Below, one piece after another: positions 25,398 through 32,499 of a stretch of 47,885 bases of DNA. The stretch covers positions 1-47,885 of the forward strand of contig RYWL01000004.1 of the NCBI GenBank assembly GCA_003979155.1, in the 5' to 3' direction. Positions within the stretch are counted from its first letter, which is position 1. Every line of letters begins with the position of its first letter. The DNA comes from Muribaculaceae bacterium. GTDB taxonomy: Bacteria; Bacteroidota; Bacteroidia; Bacteroidales; Muribaculaceae. The notes beneath the pieces were generated by a model. It did no database searches. It was given only the letters and a program-made list of their open reading frames with translations, and was not told where the DNA came from. Made by a program: the position numbers and the translations under genes.

Positions 25398-26793
25398 ACC
25401 AGCACTCGGTCTTGTTTTCTATCGAGGATATGGTTGAGGACTTGTATTGTGGGTCAAGCCCGCGGTGTCGCTGTCTGCGGTAGTCGTCAAGGCTGCTGAT
25501 TGCATAGCGGCCGAGTATGAGAATGGCTATGATATTGCATAGGGTCATCAGAGCCATTGTTATGTCGGCGAGAGCCCATACGAGGTCGAGCGCTGCGAGG
25601 CTGCCGAGAAATACGATTGTGCCTACAGTAATACGGAAGCCTACGACAAGGATGCGGCTATGGGAAATGAACTGCAGATTGGTCTCGCCATAATAATAAT
25701 TCGCTATAATGCTGCTAAAAGCGAACATTGTGACAGCTGTCGTAAGAAAATATTTGGCGAAACTGCCTATTTCGCACGAAAGAGCAGCCTCTGTCAGTAC
25801 TATTCCTGTAAGGCCTGAATCATAGAGCCCGCTGCAAAGAATAATGAATGCTGTGGCTGTGCACACCACCATTGTGTCGACATAGACACCGAGTGTCTGC
25901 ATGAGGCCTTGCTTTACAGGATGAGATACGGCAGCTGTAGCGGCGGCGTTCGGTGTTGAGCCTTCGCCGGCCTCGTTGCTGAAAAGGCCTCGCTTGACGC
26001 CCATAATCATGGCCATGCCTATGCTTCCGCCCATAGCCTGCTCCAGGCCGAAAGCGTTGTCGATTATCAGCTTGAGTATATGAGGAAGCATGCTTATACG
26101 CGTGGCTACAACATACAATGCGAGCATGATGTAGAACAGAGCCATAACGGGTACAAGCCACTCATTGAAACGGGCGATACGCTGGATGCCGCCGAATATT
26201 ATTGTCAGCGACAGTGCTGTGAGGCATACTGCGGTGACAAGAGTGCTTGTGCCGAAGGTGTTTTCGAGTGCGAGCGCTATAGTATTGGCTTGAACGGAGT
26301 TGAATGCCAGGCCAAATGTGATGGTAATAAGAATTGCAAATGTTACGGCATAGCCACGCGAACCGATGCCTTTGCTTATATAGTATGCCGGGCCGCCTCG
26401 GTATGAGTGGTCGCCACGCACTTTGAACAGCTGGGCGAGGGTAGACTCGATAAAAGCGTTTGATGAGCCTATGATTGCCACCACCCACATCCAGAAAACC
26501 GCACCGGGCCCACCCATGGCGATAGCGATTGCTACGCCGGCGATGTTTCCTGTGCCGACTCGGCTTGCAAGCGACACAGCAAAAGCCTGAAAGGAAGAGA
26601 TTGTTTTACCCTTTGGCAAATGGCGGTCCGATTGTTTGTCGTATTTGCGCCCTGAGCGTACGAGTAGGCGCAGCATTTCGCCGAATTCTGTAAATTGTAC
26701 GCCGCGAGTACGTATGGTGAACCACAGTCCTGCTCCCAAAAGGACTGCAACGAGCACGTAAGTCCAGAGAAAATCGTTTATGGTATCAATCAC
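25396..26793 (-). CDS. Sodium:alanine symporter (AGCS family)
   Basis: A 465-residue inner-membrane symporter with about ten or eleven hydrophobic segments. AGCS landmarks are SLASRVGTGNIAGVAIAI near residues 74-91, GGPGAVFWMWVVAIIG, YRGGPAYYISKG near 131-142, and GVKRGLFSNEAGEGSTPNAAATA near 258-280. These proteins take up alanine, glycine or glutamine with sodium. D-alanine and L-alanine come from peptidoglycan stems, so a link to cell-wall salvage is possible but not shown. It follows nagB on the same strand, with the nagB terminator at 26803-26841 between them. Confidence 0.94.
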   Translation of the reverse strand: MIDTINDFLWTYVLVAVLLGAGLWFTIRTRGVQFTEFGEMLRLLVRSGRKYDKQSDRHLPKGKTISSFQAFAVSLASRVGTGNIAGVAIAIAMGGPGAVFWMWVVAIIGSSNAFIESTLAQLFKVRGDHSYRGGPAYYISKGIGSRGYAVTFAILITITFGLAFNSVQANTIALALENTFGTSTLVTAVCLTALSLTIIFGGIQRIARFNEWLVPVMALFYIMLALYVVATRISMLPHILKLIIDNAFGLEQAMGGSIGMAMIMGVKRGLFSNEAGEGSTPNAAATAAVSHPVKQGLMQTLGVYVDTMVVCTATAFIILCSGLYDSGLTGIVLTEAALSCEIGSFAKYFLTTAVTMFAFSSIIANYYYGETNLQFISHSRILVVGFRITVGTIVFLGSLAALDLVWALADITMALMTLCNIIAILILGRYAISSLDDYRRQRHRGLDPQYKSSTISSIENKTECW

Positions 26794-26802
26794 AGGGCAC
26801 AG

Positions 26803-26841
26803 AAATAAAATGCAAGGCCGCCCCGATAGGTGCAGCCTTGC
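26803..26841 (-). terminator. Intrinsic terminator after nagB
   Basis: On the minus strand a 10-base-pair stem (GCAAGGCTGC with GCGGCCTTGC, one G-U pair) and a 10-base loop are followed by ATTTTATTT. It starts 15 bases after the nagB stop and ends 9 bases before the symporter ATG, so any read-through would be needed to link the two genes. Confidence 0.8.
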
Positions 26842-26856
26842 CGGTGTGATAATATG

Positions 26857-27666
26857 TCAGAGTTGCGAGGCCGGGTCGAGATTGGCCTTCTCTATGTCTT
26901 TGAAATATCGGTAGGTGTCGACTTTGAGCTCACCGCATGCAGCGTCGTCGGCAACGATGATCGCGTGGGGATGCAGCTGGAGTGCAGAGATTGTCCACAT
27001 CTGAGATACAGCACCTTCGACACCGTGACGAAGTGCACGGGCTTTGTTGTGTCCGTTTACCATAAGCATAACCGAGCGGGCATCCATAACAGTGCCTACG
27101 CCTACTGTAAGAGCTGTTTTGGGCACGAGGTCGGTGTTTCCTTCAAAGAAACGGGCGTTGGCTATGATAGTGTCGGTGGTGAGAGTTTTCTGACGTGTGC
27201 GTGAAGTGAGCGATGAGCCGGGTTCGTTGAACGCGATGTGTCCGTCGGGGCCTACACCACCCATGAAGAGGTCTATGCCGCCATACGATTTGATTTTAGC
27301 TTCAAAGCGTTCGCACTCGGCAACGAGGTCGGGGGCATTGCCGTTGAGGATATTCACGTTTTCGCGCAGAATGTCGATATGGCTGAAGAAATTGTTCCAC
27401 ATAAAGCTGTGGTAGCTTTCGGGGTGGTCTTCAGGCAGGCCTACATATTCGTCCATATTGAATGTTACAACATTCTTGAACGATACCTTTCCTTCTTTGT
27501 AAAGTTCGATAAGGCGGCGGTACATGCCCAGAGGCGAAGAGCCGGTGGGGCAACCGAGCACGAAAGGCTTGTCGGCAGTTGGCGCTGCAGCATTGATGCG
27601 TGAGGCAACATAGTTGCCGGCCCATGTGGAGAGCTGGTTGTAATCAGGTTCTATTACAAGTCGCAT
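26857..27666 (-). CDS. nagB: Glucosamine-6-phosphate deaminase
   Basis: A 269-residue enzyme that turns glucosamine 6-phosphate into fructose 6-phosphate and ammonia. Landmarks are [14 protein letters not shown] near residues 37-50, [17 protein letters not shown] near 69-85 (general base Asp), [18 protein letters not shown] near 135-152 (His and Glu of the active site), and [19 protein letters not shown]. The length matches the E. coli enzyme. It completes the route from MurNAc via GlcNAc 6-phosphate (after a NagA deacetylase that is not in this window) into glycolysis, so it likely works downstream of the salvage operon although it is transcribed separately. Confidence 0.97.
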   Translation of the reverse strand: MRLVIEPDYNQLSTWAGNYVASRINAAAPTADKPFVLGCPTGSSPLGMYRRLIELYKEGKVSFKNVVTFNMDEYVGLPEDHPESYHSFMWNNFFSHIDILRENVNILNGNAPDLVAECERFEAKIKSYGGIDLFMGGVGPDGHIAFNEPGSSLTSRTRQKTLTTDTIIANARFFEGNTDLVPKTALTVGVGTVMDARSVMLMVNGHNKARALRHGVEGAVSQMWTISALQLHPHAIIVADDAACGELKVDTYRYFKDIEKANLDPASQL

Positions 27667-27680
27667 GTTTATAATTTATG

Positions 27681-27688
27681 CAAAGTTA
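27681..27688 (-). promoter_or_regulatory. Probable -7 box of the nagB promoter
   Basis: Minus-strand TAACTTTG fits TAnnTTTG. No good TTTG is seen at the ideal distance; a TTG lies with a 16-base spacer. The leader to the nagB ATG would be under 15 bases. Confidence 0.4.
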
Positions 27689-27707
27689 ATGGTTTTGTAT
27701 TTGTCAA

Positions 27708-28346
27708 TCAGAAGAGCCATGCGGCTGTTATTGTCCAGTATTTGTTTTTGCCTTCAATCTTCTGTCCCTGGAAGCTCGATATTGTCTCGATACTTTTGGT
27801 GAGGCCGAGGCCGTAGGACGCACTTACCTGAAGATGCGATACGAGCTGCACGCCTAAGCCAAAGTTCCAGGCTACATCGACAGATTTGTTCTTATAAGCT
27901 TCGGTGATGGCTTTCTTTGAAGTGAGGAATGCTACCGATGGGCCTGTGAATACGTAGGGGGTAAATACCTTACCTATAACGGGCAGTCCTAATTTATATT
28001 TGAAGTTGAGCGGAATTTCGATATAGTCGCGGTTACGGAGACGTCCGCTTTCGAGAGCTGCATCAGTGTCGGCGGAGCCTGTGTTGCTGATGGGGTCGCT
28101 CTGGCTTATACGGTGGCAATACATTACAGAGAGGTCGAATCCTATGTTTACAATGGGTACGGTAAATTCGGCCTGCAGACCACCGGTGAAGCCGGCACGG
28201 TTATCGTTGTTGAACACGTCTGTATTGAGGCTCATTTTGTTGACCTCGACGCCTACGCGCGGACCCCAGCGGAACTGAGCTGCGGCTGGTATTGCCGATG
28301 CGGCTACAAGTACTATGAGAGCAAGGAGTGTTTTAAATTTCTTCAT
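27708..28346 (-). CDS. Small outer-membrane beta-barrel protein (porin/PorT-like fold)
   Basis: A 212-residue protein with signal peptide MKKFKTLLALIVLVAASAIPAAAQ, then FRWGPRVGVEVNKMS and alternating hydrophobic strands (GFTGGLQAEFTVPIVNIGFDLSV, YIEIPLNFKYKLGLP, PYVFTGPSVAFL, GLGVQLVSHLQVSASYGLGL). It ends ITAAWLF, with the terminal Phe typical of outer-membrane barrels. This fits the eight-stranded outer membrane beta-barrel group common in Bacteroidota. No specific function can be given. A -7 box lies at 28410-28417. Confidence 0.8.
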   Translation of the reverse strand: MKKFKTLLALIVLVAASAIPAAAQFRWGPRVGVEVNKMSLNTDVFNNDNRAGFTGGLQAEFTVPIVNIGFDLSVMYCHRISQSDPISNTGSADTDAALESGRLRNRDYIEIPLNFKYKLGLPVIGKVFTPYVFTGPSVAFLTSKKAITEAYKNKSVDVAWNFGLGVQLVSHLQVSASYGLGLTKSIETISSFQGQKIEGKNKYWTITAAWLF

Positions 28347-28409
28347 AAAATATAGGTTTGATTGTTATTTGTTCGAGGTATAATGTCGTGTTATAAACTA
28401 CATTTTTTG

Positions 28410-28417
28410 CAAAATTA
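28410..28417 (-). promoter_or_regulatory. Probable -7 box for the outer-membrane barrel gene
   Basis: Minus-strand TAATTTTG matches TAnnTTTG; no clear -33 element. The predicted leader is about 60 bases. Confidence 0.4.
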
Positions 28418-28462
28418 GCATTTATATCAATAAAAAAGCCCTTTTGTCAATAAAAATTTTTG

Positions 28463-28470
28463 TAATTTTG
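28463..28470 (+). promoter_or_regulatory. -7 box placed five bases before the DUF59 start codon
   Basis: TAATTTTG ends at 28470 and the ATG starts at 28476. If the usual spacing holds, transcription starts at or within about two bases of the ATG, giving a leaderless message. The -33 element is weak (TTTTG with a 16-base spacer). Confidence 0.45.
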
Positions 28471-28475
28471 CTTAT

Positions 28476-28796
28476 ATGAATGCTGAAGAACGACTTAAAA
28501 TAGAAGAAAAGGTAGTGGAGATGCTCCATACCGTTTACGACCCCGAAATTCCAGTGGATATATATGAGTTGGGCCTTGTATATAAGATAGACCTCGATGA
28601 TGACGGTAATCTTGTTGTAGATATGACCCTTACGGCTCCCAATTGTCCAATGGCAGATTTTATTTTAGAAGATGTGCGTATGAAGCTCGAGAGCGTCGAC
28701 GGGGTGAAAAGTGTTGTCGTAAACATTGTTTTCGAGCCCGAGTGGACGCAGGACATGATGAGCGAGGAAGCAAAACTTGAACTGGGGCTGTTATGA
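28476..28796 (+). CDS. DUF59/MIP18 family Fe-S cluster assembly factor
   Basis: A 106-residue protein of the SufT/MIP18 group. Landmarks are TVYDPEIPVDIYELGLVY near residues 19-36 and LTAPNCPMADFI near 52-63 with the conserved Cys, followed by VKSVVVNIVFEPEWTQDMMS. Members help place Fe-S clusters on target proteins in the cytoplasm. Its stop overlaps the lpxH ATG by four bases (28793-28796), so the two are translated together although no functional link is known. There is no sequence of Shine-Dalgarno type before the ATG and a -7 box lies immediately upstream. Confidence 0.9.
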   Translation: MNAEERLKIEEKVVEMLHTVYDPEIPVDIYELGLVYKIDLDDDGNLVVDMTLTAPNCPMADFILEDVRMKLESVDGVKSVVVNIVFEPEWTQDMMSEEAKLELGLL

Positions 28797-29566
28797 ACCG
28801 GCCCGGGCGCACGCGCACATATTTCCTCAGCGATGCTCATCTCGGAGCTTCGTATATCACCGACCGCCGTGGGCATGAAAAGCGTATTGTGTCTTTTTTA
28901 GACGGTATCAAAGACGATGCCTGCAATTTGTTTCTGCTCGGCGATATACTTGATTACTGGTTCGAGTACAAGACTGTTGTGCCGCGTGGCTATGTGCGTT
29001 TTTTCGGAGCGCTTGCCCGTCTTGCCGACAGCGGCGTGCGTATAGTGTGGTTTATCGGCAATCATGATATATGGCTGTTCGATTATCTGCGAGATGAGAT
29101 AGGCATAGAAATCGTAGACACTGCTCAAGGAGGCATCCCACTGGAAATCGATGGCGTTCATTTCTTTGTGGGTCACGGCGACACCTTCGGCCGCCAGCCC
29201 TGCTCGTATATGTTCCTTCGTGAGCTTTTTCATAACCGAGTGCTGCAAAAACTGTATTCGGCCATTCATCCGCGTTGGACAATTCCCTTCGCTCATGGCT
29301 GGAGTTCGCACAGCCGTAAGGGGGTAGGGTACTTTGCTGAGCCAAAGCTCACTGCCCGTGCGCGTGCAGCAGTGGAAGTGCAGGCCAGGCTGCTATCGGC
29401 CGATGATTCGCTGCTGCGATATATCGTTATTGGCCATCATCATGTGGCTCTTGACGAACCCATCAACGACCATTGCCGACTTGTGATTCTCGGCAACTGG
29501 ATAAACCGCTCGACTTATGCGGTGTTTGAAAACAATAAGCTCGAACTGAAAGAGTTCGAGCTTTGA
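28793..29566 (+). CDS. lpxH: UDP-2,3-diacylglucosamine diphosphatase, LpxH type
   Basis: A 257-residue calcineurin-like phosphoesterase that makes lipid X from UDP-2,3-diacylglucosamine in lipid A synthesis at the inner membrane. Metal-site motifs are YFLSDAHLGA near residue 11, LLGDILDYWFEY near 47, FIGNHDIW near 84, VGHGDTFGR near 124 and VIGHHHVAL near 217, with an LpxH-like HPRWTIPFAHGWSSHSRK segment. It overlaps the DUF59 gene by four bases. Its last codons form a perfect 11-base inverted repeat (29537-29563). Confidence 0.92.
   Translation: MNRPGRTRTYFLSDAHLGASYITDRRGHEKRIVSFLDGIKDDACNLFLLGDILDYWFEYKTVVPRGYVRFFGALARLADSGVRIVWFIGNHDIWLFDYLRDEIGIEIVDTAQGGIPLEIDGVHFFVGHGDTFGRQPCSYMFLRELFHNRVLQKLYSAIHPRWTIPFAHGWSSHSRKGVGYFAEPKLTARARAAVEVQARLLSADDSLLRYIVIGHHHVALDEPINDHCRLVILGNWINRSTYAVFENNKLELKEFEL
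29537..29563 (+). repeat. Perfect 11-base inverted repeat at the lpxH 3' end
   Basis: AAGCTCGAACT, a 5-base loop (GAAAG), then AGTTCGAGCTT, finishing just before the lpxH stop codon. A second small hairpin (ATTCCG/CGGAAT, 29566-29582) follows, with only a short AT-rich tail (TTGTTATATT). The pair could end or protect the message. Confidence 0.7.
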
Positions 29567-29598
29567 TTCCGCGTGACGGAATTGTTATATTAACTGCC

Positions 29599-31041
29599 TT
29601 ATTTTTCGGTGTGGTCGCGCGCATAAGCCTCGGCCGGACACATTCCGCTGCCGTCAAAGCAGTGTGTGCATATCTGATCTTTCGGAAGTCCGATGCTCTC
29701 TACAATCGCCTCGATTGTGCTGAATTTGAGGGTTGTAAGTCCGAGACGACGAGCGATTTCGTTGACCATGCGCTCGTATTCGGGCGTGCCGGTTGTGGCG
29801 TAGCGCTCGATATTTTTGGCATCTTCGCCCTCAAAATCGCGTATTATCTGACGTGTTATCAGTTCCATGTCGCTTTTTGATGACGTGAAGCCAATGAACG
29901 GACATCCGAATACAAGCGGCGGACATGAAATGCGGGCGTGTACACCTAAAACACCGCCTTCGAAGAATGTGCACACATTGTCGCGCAACTGTGTGCCGCG
30001 GACTATAGAGTCGTCGCAGAATACTACATTTTTACCTTCTAGGATTGCGCGGTTGGGAATAAGCTTCATTTTTGCCACGAGGGCACGTCGGCTTTGGTTG
30101 CCGGGAGTGAAGCTGCGGGGCCATGTGGGTGTATATTTTAGTACAGCCCGACGGTAAGGAATGCCATTGCCTTCGGCATATCCGAGCGCAAAACCGACAC
30201 CCGAATCGGGAATACCACAAACGCAGTCGGCGATTTGTTTATCATCCTGACCCATGATGCGTCCGCAATGTTCGCGCATGTCTTCGGCATTGATGCCGAG
30301 ATATTCGCTTGCCGGGAAGCCGTAGTATACCCAAAGGAAAGAGCATATTTGCTGACGCGAGGCAGCCTGCTGCATCACTTCGACGCCGTCGGCGCGCAGA
30401 CGCACAATTTCTCCGGGGCCTAAGTCGCGCAGTCTGTGATATCCCAGATTGGGGAATGCACAAGTCTCGCTAGTGGCTGCATAGGCACCGTCCTTTTCAC
30501 CTATTATAATAGGTGTACGACCGAGATAGTCGCGCGCCGCGATTATGCCGTCTTCGGTAAGAATAAGCATCGAACATGAGCCTTTGATTTTGCGGTATAC
30601 AAGATTTATGCCATCCACATAAGTCTGTCCCATGTTTATCAGCAGTGCCACGAGCTCGGTCTGGTTGATATTGTTTGCCGAAAGTTCGCTGAAATGCATG
30701 CGTTGCTGCAGCAGTTCGTCGGCAATTTCTCGTATATTATTGATTTTGGCTACCGTCACCACTGCATATCGGCCCAGATGAGAGTTTACTACTATCGGTT
30801 GTGGGTCGGTGTCGCTGATAACGCCTATACCTTGATTGCCTATGAATTCGTCGAGTTCCGGTTCAAATTTCGACCGGAAGTAATTGCTCTCGATTGAATG
30901 AATCTTACGACTGAATCCTTGCTCGGAATCGTAAGTGATTATGCCGGCGCGTTTTGTGCCGAGGTGTGAATTGTAGTCAGTGCCGTAGAATACGTCGTTG
31001 ACGCACGGTCGCTTGGATATTGACCCGAAAAAGCCGCCCAT
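29599..31041 (-). CDS. Amidophosphoribosyltransferase-like protein (PurF paralogue) lacking the nucleophilic cysteine
   Basis: A 480-residue protein with the PurF layout: an N-terminal class II glutamine amidotransferase domain and a C-terminal phosphoribosyltransferase domain. The PRPP loop is VVFCDDSIVRGTQLR near residue 345. True PurF starts with Cys2 (often MCGI), exposed as the nucleophile; here the protein begins MGGFFGSISKRPC, with Gly2. Other amidotransferase residues such as YNSHLGTKRAG are kept, as are CVCGIPDSG, KYTPTWPRSF and CTHCFDGSGMCP at the C-terminus. Without Cys2, glutamine hydrolysis should fail; ammonia-dependent activity or a regulatory role are options. It has its own promoter at 31065-31094 and is convergent with lpxH. 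Confidence 0.88.
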   Translation of the reverse strand: MGGFFGSISKRPCVNDVFYGTDYNSHLGTKRAGIITYDSEQGFSRKIHSIESNYFRSKFEPELDEFIGNQGIGVISDTDPQPIVVNSHLGRYAVVTVAKINNIREIADELLQQRMHFSELSANNINQTELVALLINMGQTYVDGINLVYRKIKGSCSMLILTEDGIIAARDYLGRTPIIIGEKDGAYAATSETCAFPNLGYHRLRDLGPGEIVRLRADGVEVMQQAASRQQICSFLWVYYGFPASEYLGINAEDMREHCGRIMGQDDKQIADCVCGIPDSGVGFALGYAEGNGIPYRRAVLKYTPTWPRSFTPGNQSRRALVAKMKLIPNRAILEGKNVVFCDDSIVRGTQLRDNVCTFFEGGVLGVHARISCPPLVFGCPFIGFTSSKSDMELITRQIIRDFEGEDAKNIERYATTGTPEYERMVNEIARRLGLTTLKFSTIEAIVESIGLPKDQICTHCFDGSGMCPAEAYARDHTEK

Positions 31042-31064
31042 GGAAATATTGTTAAAAATTTTTG

Positions 31065-31094
31065 CAAAAGTAATAATTTTTTACCGTTTGACAA
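31065..31094 (-). promoter_or_regulatory. Bacteroides-type promoter for the PurF-like gene
   Basis: Minus-strand TTG (31092-31094), 19-base spacer, TACTTTTG (31065-31072). The leader to the ATG at 31041 would be about 20 bases. Confidence 0.65.
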
Positions 31095-31272
31095 TACATG
31101 CTTCATGTAAAATTATAGTGTCTTGTGCATTTACAATCATTTACAATCACTTTTCAGGTGGCCTATATTGAAAATTTATCGCATTGTTGATGAGCGATAA
31201 ATTTTGTGCCTTTGTGAACTCTTTTCTAACAACGAGCTATTGAATCTTAAGGGACTCCTGATTATATTGCTA

Positions 31273-31706
31273 ATGAAGAAAATAACAATAGTATTGCTGA
31301 TTATATCGGCAATGGCTTCAAATCTCATTATGGCACAGCAGAAAACCGTTCAATCTTCGACTCACGGTACTGAGGTGATGCAGACCATAGGCCCTCAGCG
31401 ACTTGGTGAGTTTGCCCAGGAGTTCGACCATCTTTTTAACGAAGACATCCGTTTCGGCGAAGTGTGGAGCCTAAACAACCTTATGCCGCTGCGCGACCGC
31501 AGACTTGTGACAATCTCGTTTAGCTTGCAGGGAATTACCGACAGCTCACTGACCGGTCACCTTCAGGATGCGAAGAGAAGCGGTATAACATGCACTGAGG
31601 CTGCCGAGATTAGCACCCATATCGTTTGCCATGCCGGAAGCCCGAAGCATGGGCGACTTTCCGTATTGCCAAGGATGTGATAATTAACAATGTTGTGCCT
31701 AAGTAA
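31273..31706 (+). pseudogene. Exported carboxymuconolactone decarboxylase-like protein with a frameshift near the C-terminus
   Basis: The ATG at 31273 starts a signal peptide (MKKITIVLLIISAMASNLIMAQ) followed by a CMD/AhpD-like region: LRDRRLVTISFSLQGI near residues 75-90, then HLQDAKRSGITCTEAAEISTHI and CHAG. After HAG the reading frame gives SPKHGRLSVLPRM and stops at 31680. One base further on, the alternative frame reads PEAWATFRIAKDVIINNVVPK and stops at 31706, which fits the family ending (AG-x-P-x-A-x-x-x-x-x-x-AK). Adding one A to GGAAGCCC at about 31635-31642 would restore a 144-residue protein. It may be a real mutation or a base-calling error. Function in Bacteroidota is unknown; such proteins are often peroxidase- or decarboxylase-like. 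Confidence 0.8.
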
Positions 31707-31723
31707 ATAAATCGCTAATTTTG
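31693..31723 (+). promoter_or_regulatory. Bacteroides-type promoter for the nitroreductase gene, overlapping the upstream gene end
   Basis: TTG (31693-31695), 20-base spacer, TAATTTTG (31716-31723). The ATG starts at 31728, only four bases after the -7 box, so the transcript is predicted to be leaderless or nearly so. Confidence 0.55.
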
Positions 31724-31727
31724 CGGT

Positions 31728-32498
31728 ATGCTAACGAAAAGTATTAAAGAAGCGATGGTGTCGCGTCGCTCGGTGCGCAACTTCATCGATCGTCCTCTCG
31801 ACCCGAAGGTGCGGACAGCCATAGAAAGCAAATGTGCGGTTCTTGCTCAGAGTCTTGCCGGACAGGAGTGTCGTATCGTTCCGGTATTTCGCTCCATGGG
31901 CGGTAAGATTGGCAGTTACGGAGTGATTCGTAATGCCCAGTGCTGGCTTGTGTTGGTTTACCGCGATTCGGATGTCTTTAGCGCAGTCAATGCCGGCATG
32001 GTGATGGAAAACATGGTGCTGTGGCTTACTTCGCAAGGCCTTGGCACCTGTTGGGTCGGCGGCACATTTTCACGTTCCGACGTATCAAAATATGTTGCAG
32101 TACGCGAGAACGATAAGATTGCAGCAATGGTCGCGGCAGGTGAAGCCGCCGGACGCGATTCGCTGCTGTCCGGAATAATGAAGTCGGCTATCGGCAGTCG
32201 TCACCGCAAGAAATTCGAAGAACTATTCAAGACCGAAGTTGATTCTCCGTTCCGCCCCGCGCTTGAAATGATGTGTCTTGCCCCGTCGTCATATAATTCA
32301 CAGCCGTGGCGAGGCATCGAAAGTCCGGCAGGGGTGATGAATTTTTATACGTCAATGAATAACAGTAGCGGCTTTCTCAACCTCGGCATCGCGCTCTCGC
32401 ACTTTACGTATTTTGCACCCAAAGGCACATGGAGGGTTGTCGAGGGCGCTCCGTTGTACAAAGGTGCTGTATATGCGCTGTCGTGGATAAGTGGTTGA
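31728..32498 (+). CDS. Nitroreductase family protein
   Basis: A 256-residue flavoprotein-like sequence. The start EAMVSRRSVRNFIDRPLD is the usual FMN-binding opening (SRRSVR), with VFSAVNAGMVMENMVLWLTSQGLGTCWVGG at about residues 83-112 and CLAPSSYNSQPWRGI near 182-196, which belongs to the putative TM-nitroreductase group. It may reduce nitro or quinone compounds using NAD(P)H; no substrate can be named. Its stop lies one base from the convergent stop of the AAA-DUF4435 gene. A -7 box is only four bases before the ATG. Confidence 0.85.
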   Translation: MLTKSIKEAMVSRRSVRNFIDRPLDPKVRTAIESKCAVLAQSLAGQECRIVPVFRSMGGKIGSYGVIRNAQCWLVLVYRDSDVFSAVNAGMVMENMVLWLTSQGLGTCWVGGTFSRSDVSKYVAVRENDKIAAMVAAGEAAGRDSLLSGIMKSAIGSRHRKKFEELFKTEVDSPFRPALEMMCLAPSSYNSQPWRGIESPAGVMNFYTSMNNSSGFLNLGIALSHFTYFAPKGTWRVVEGAPLYKGAVYALSWISG

Positions 32499-32499
32499 G

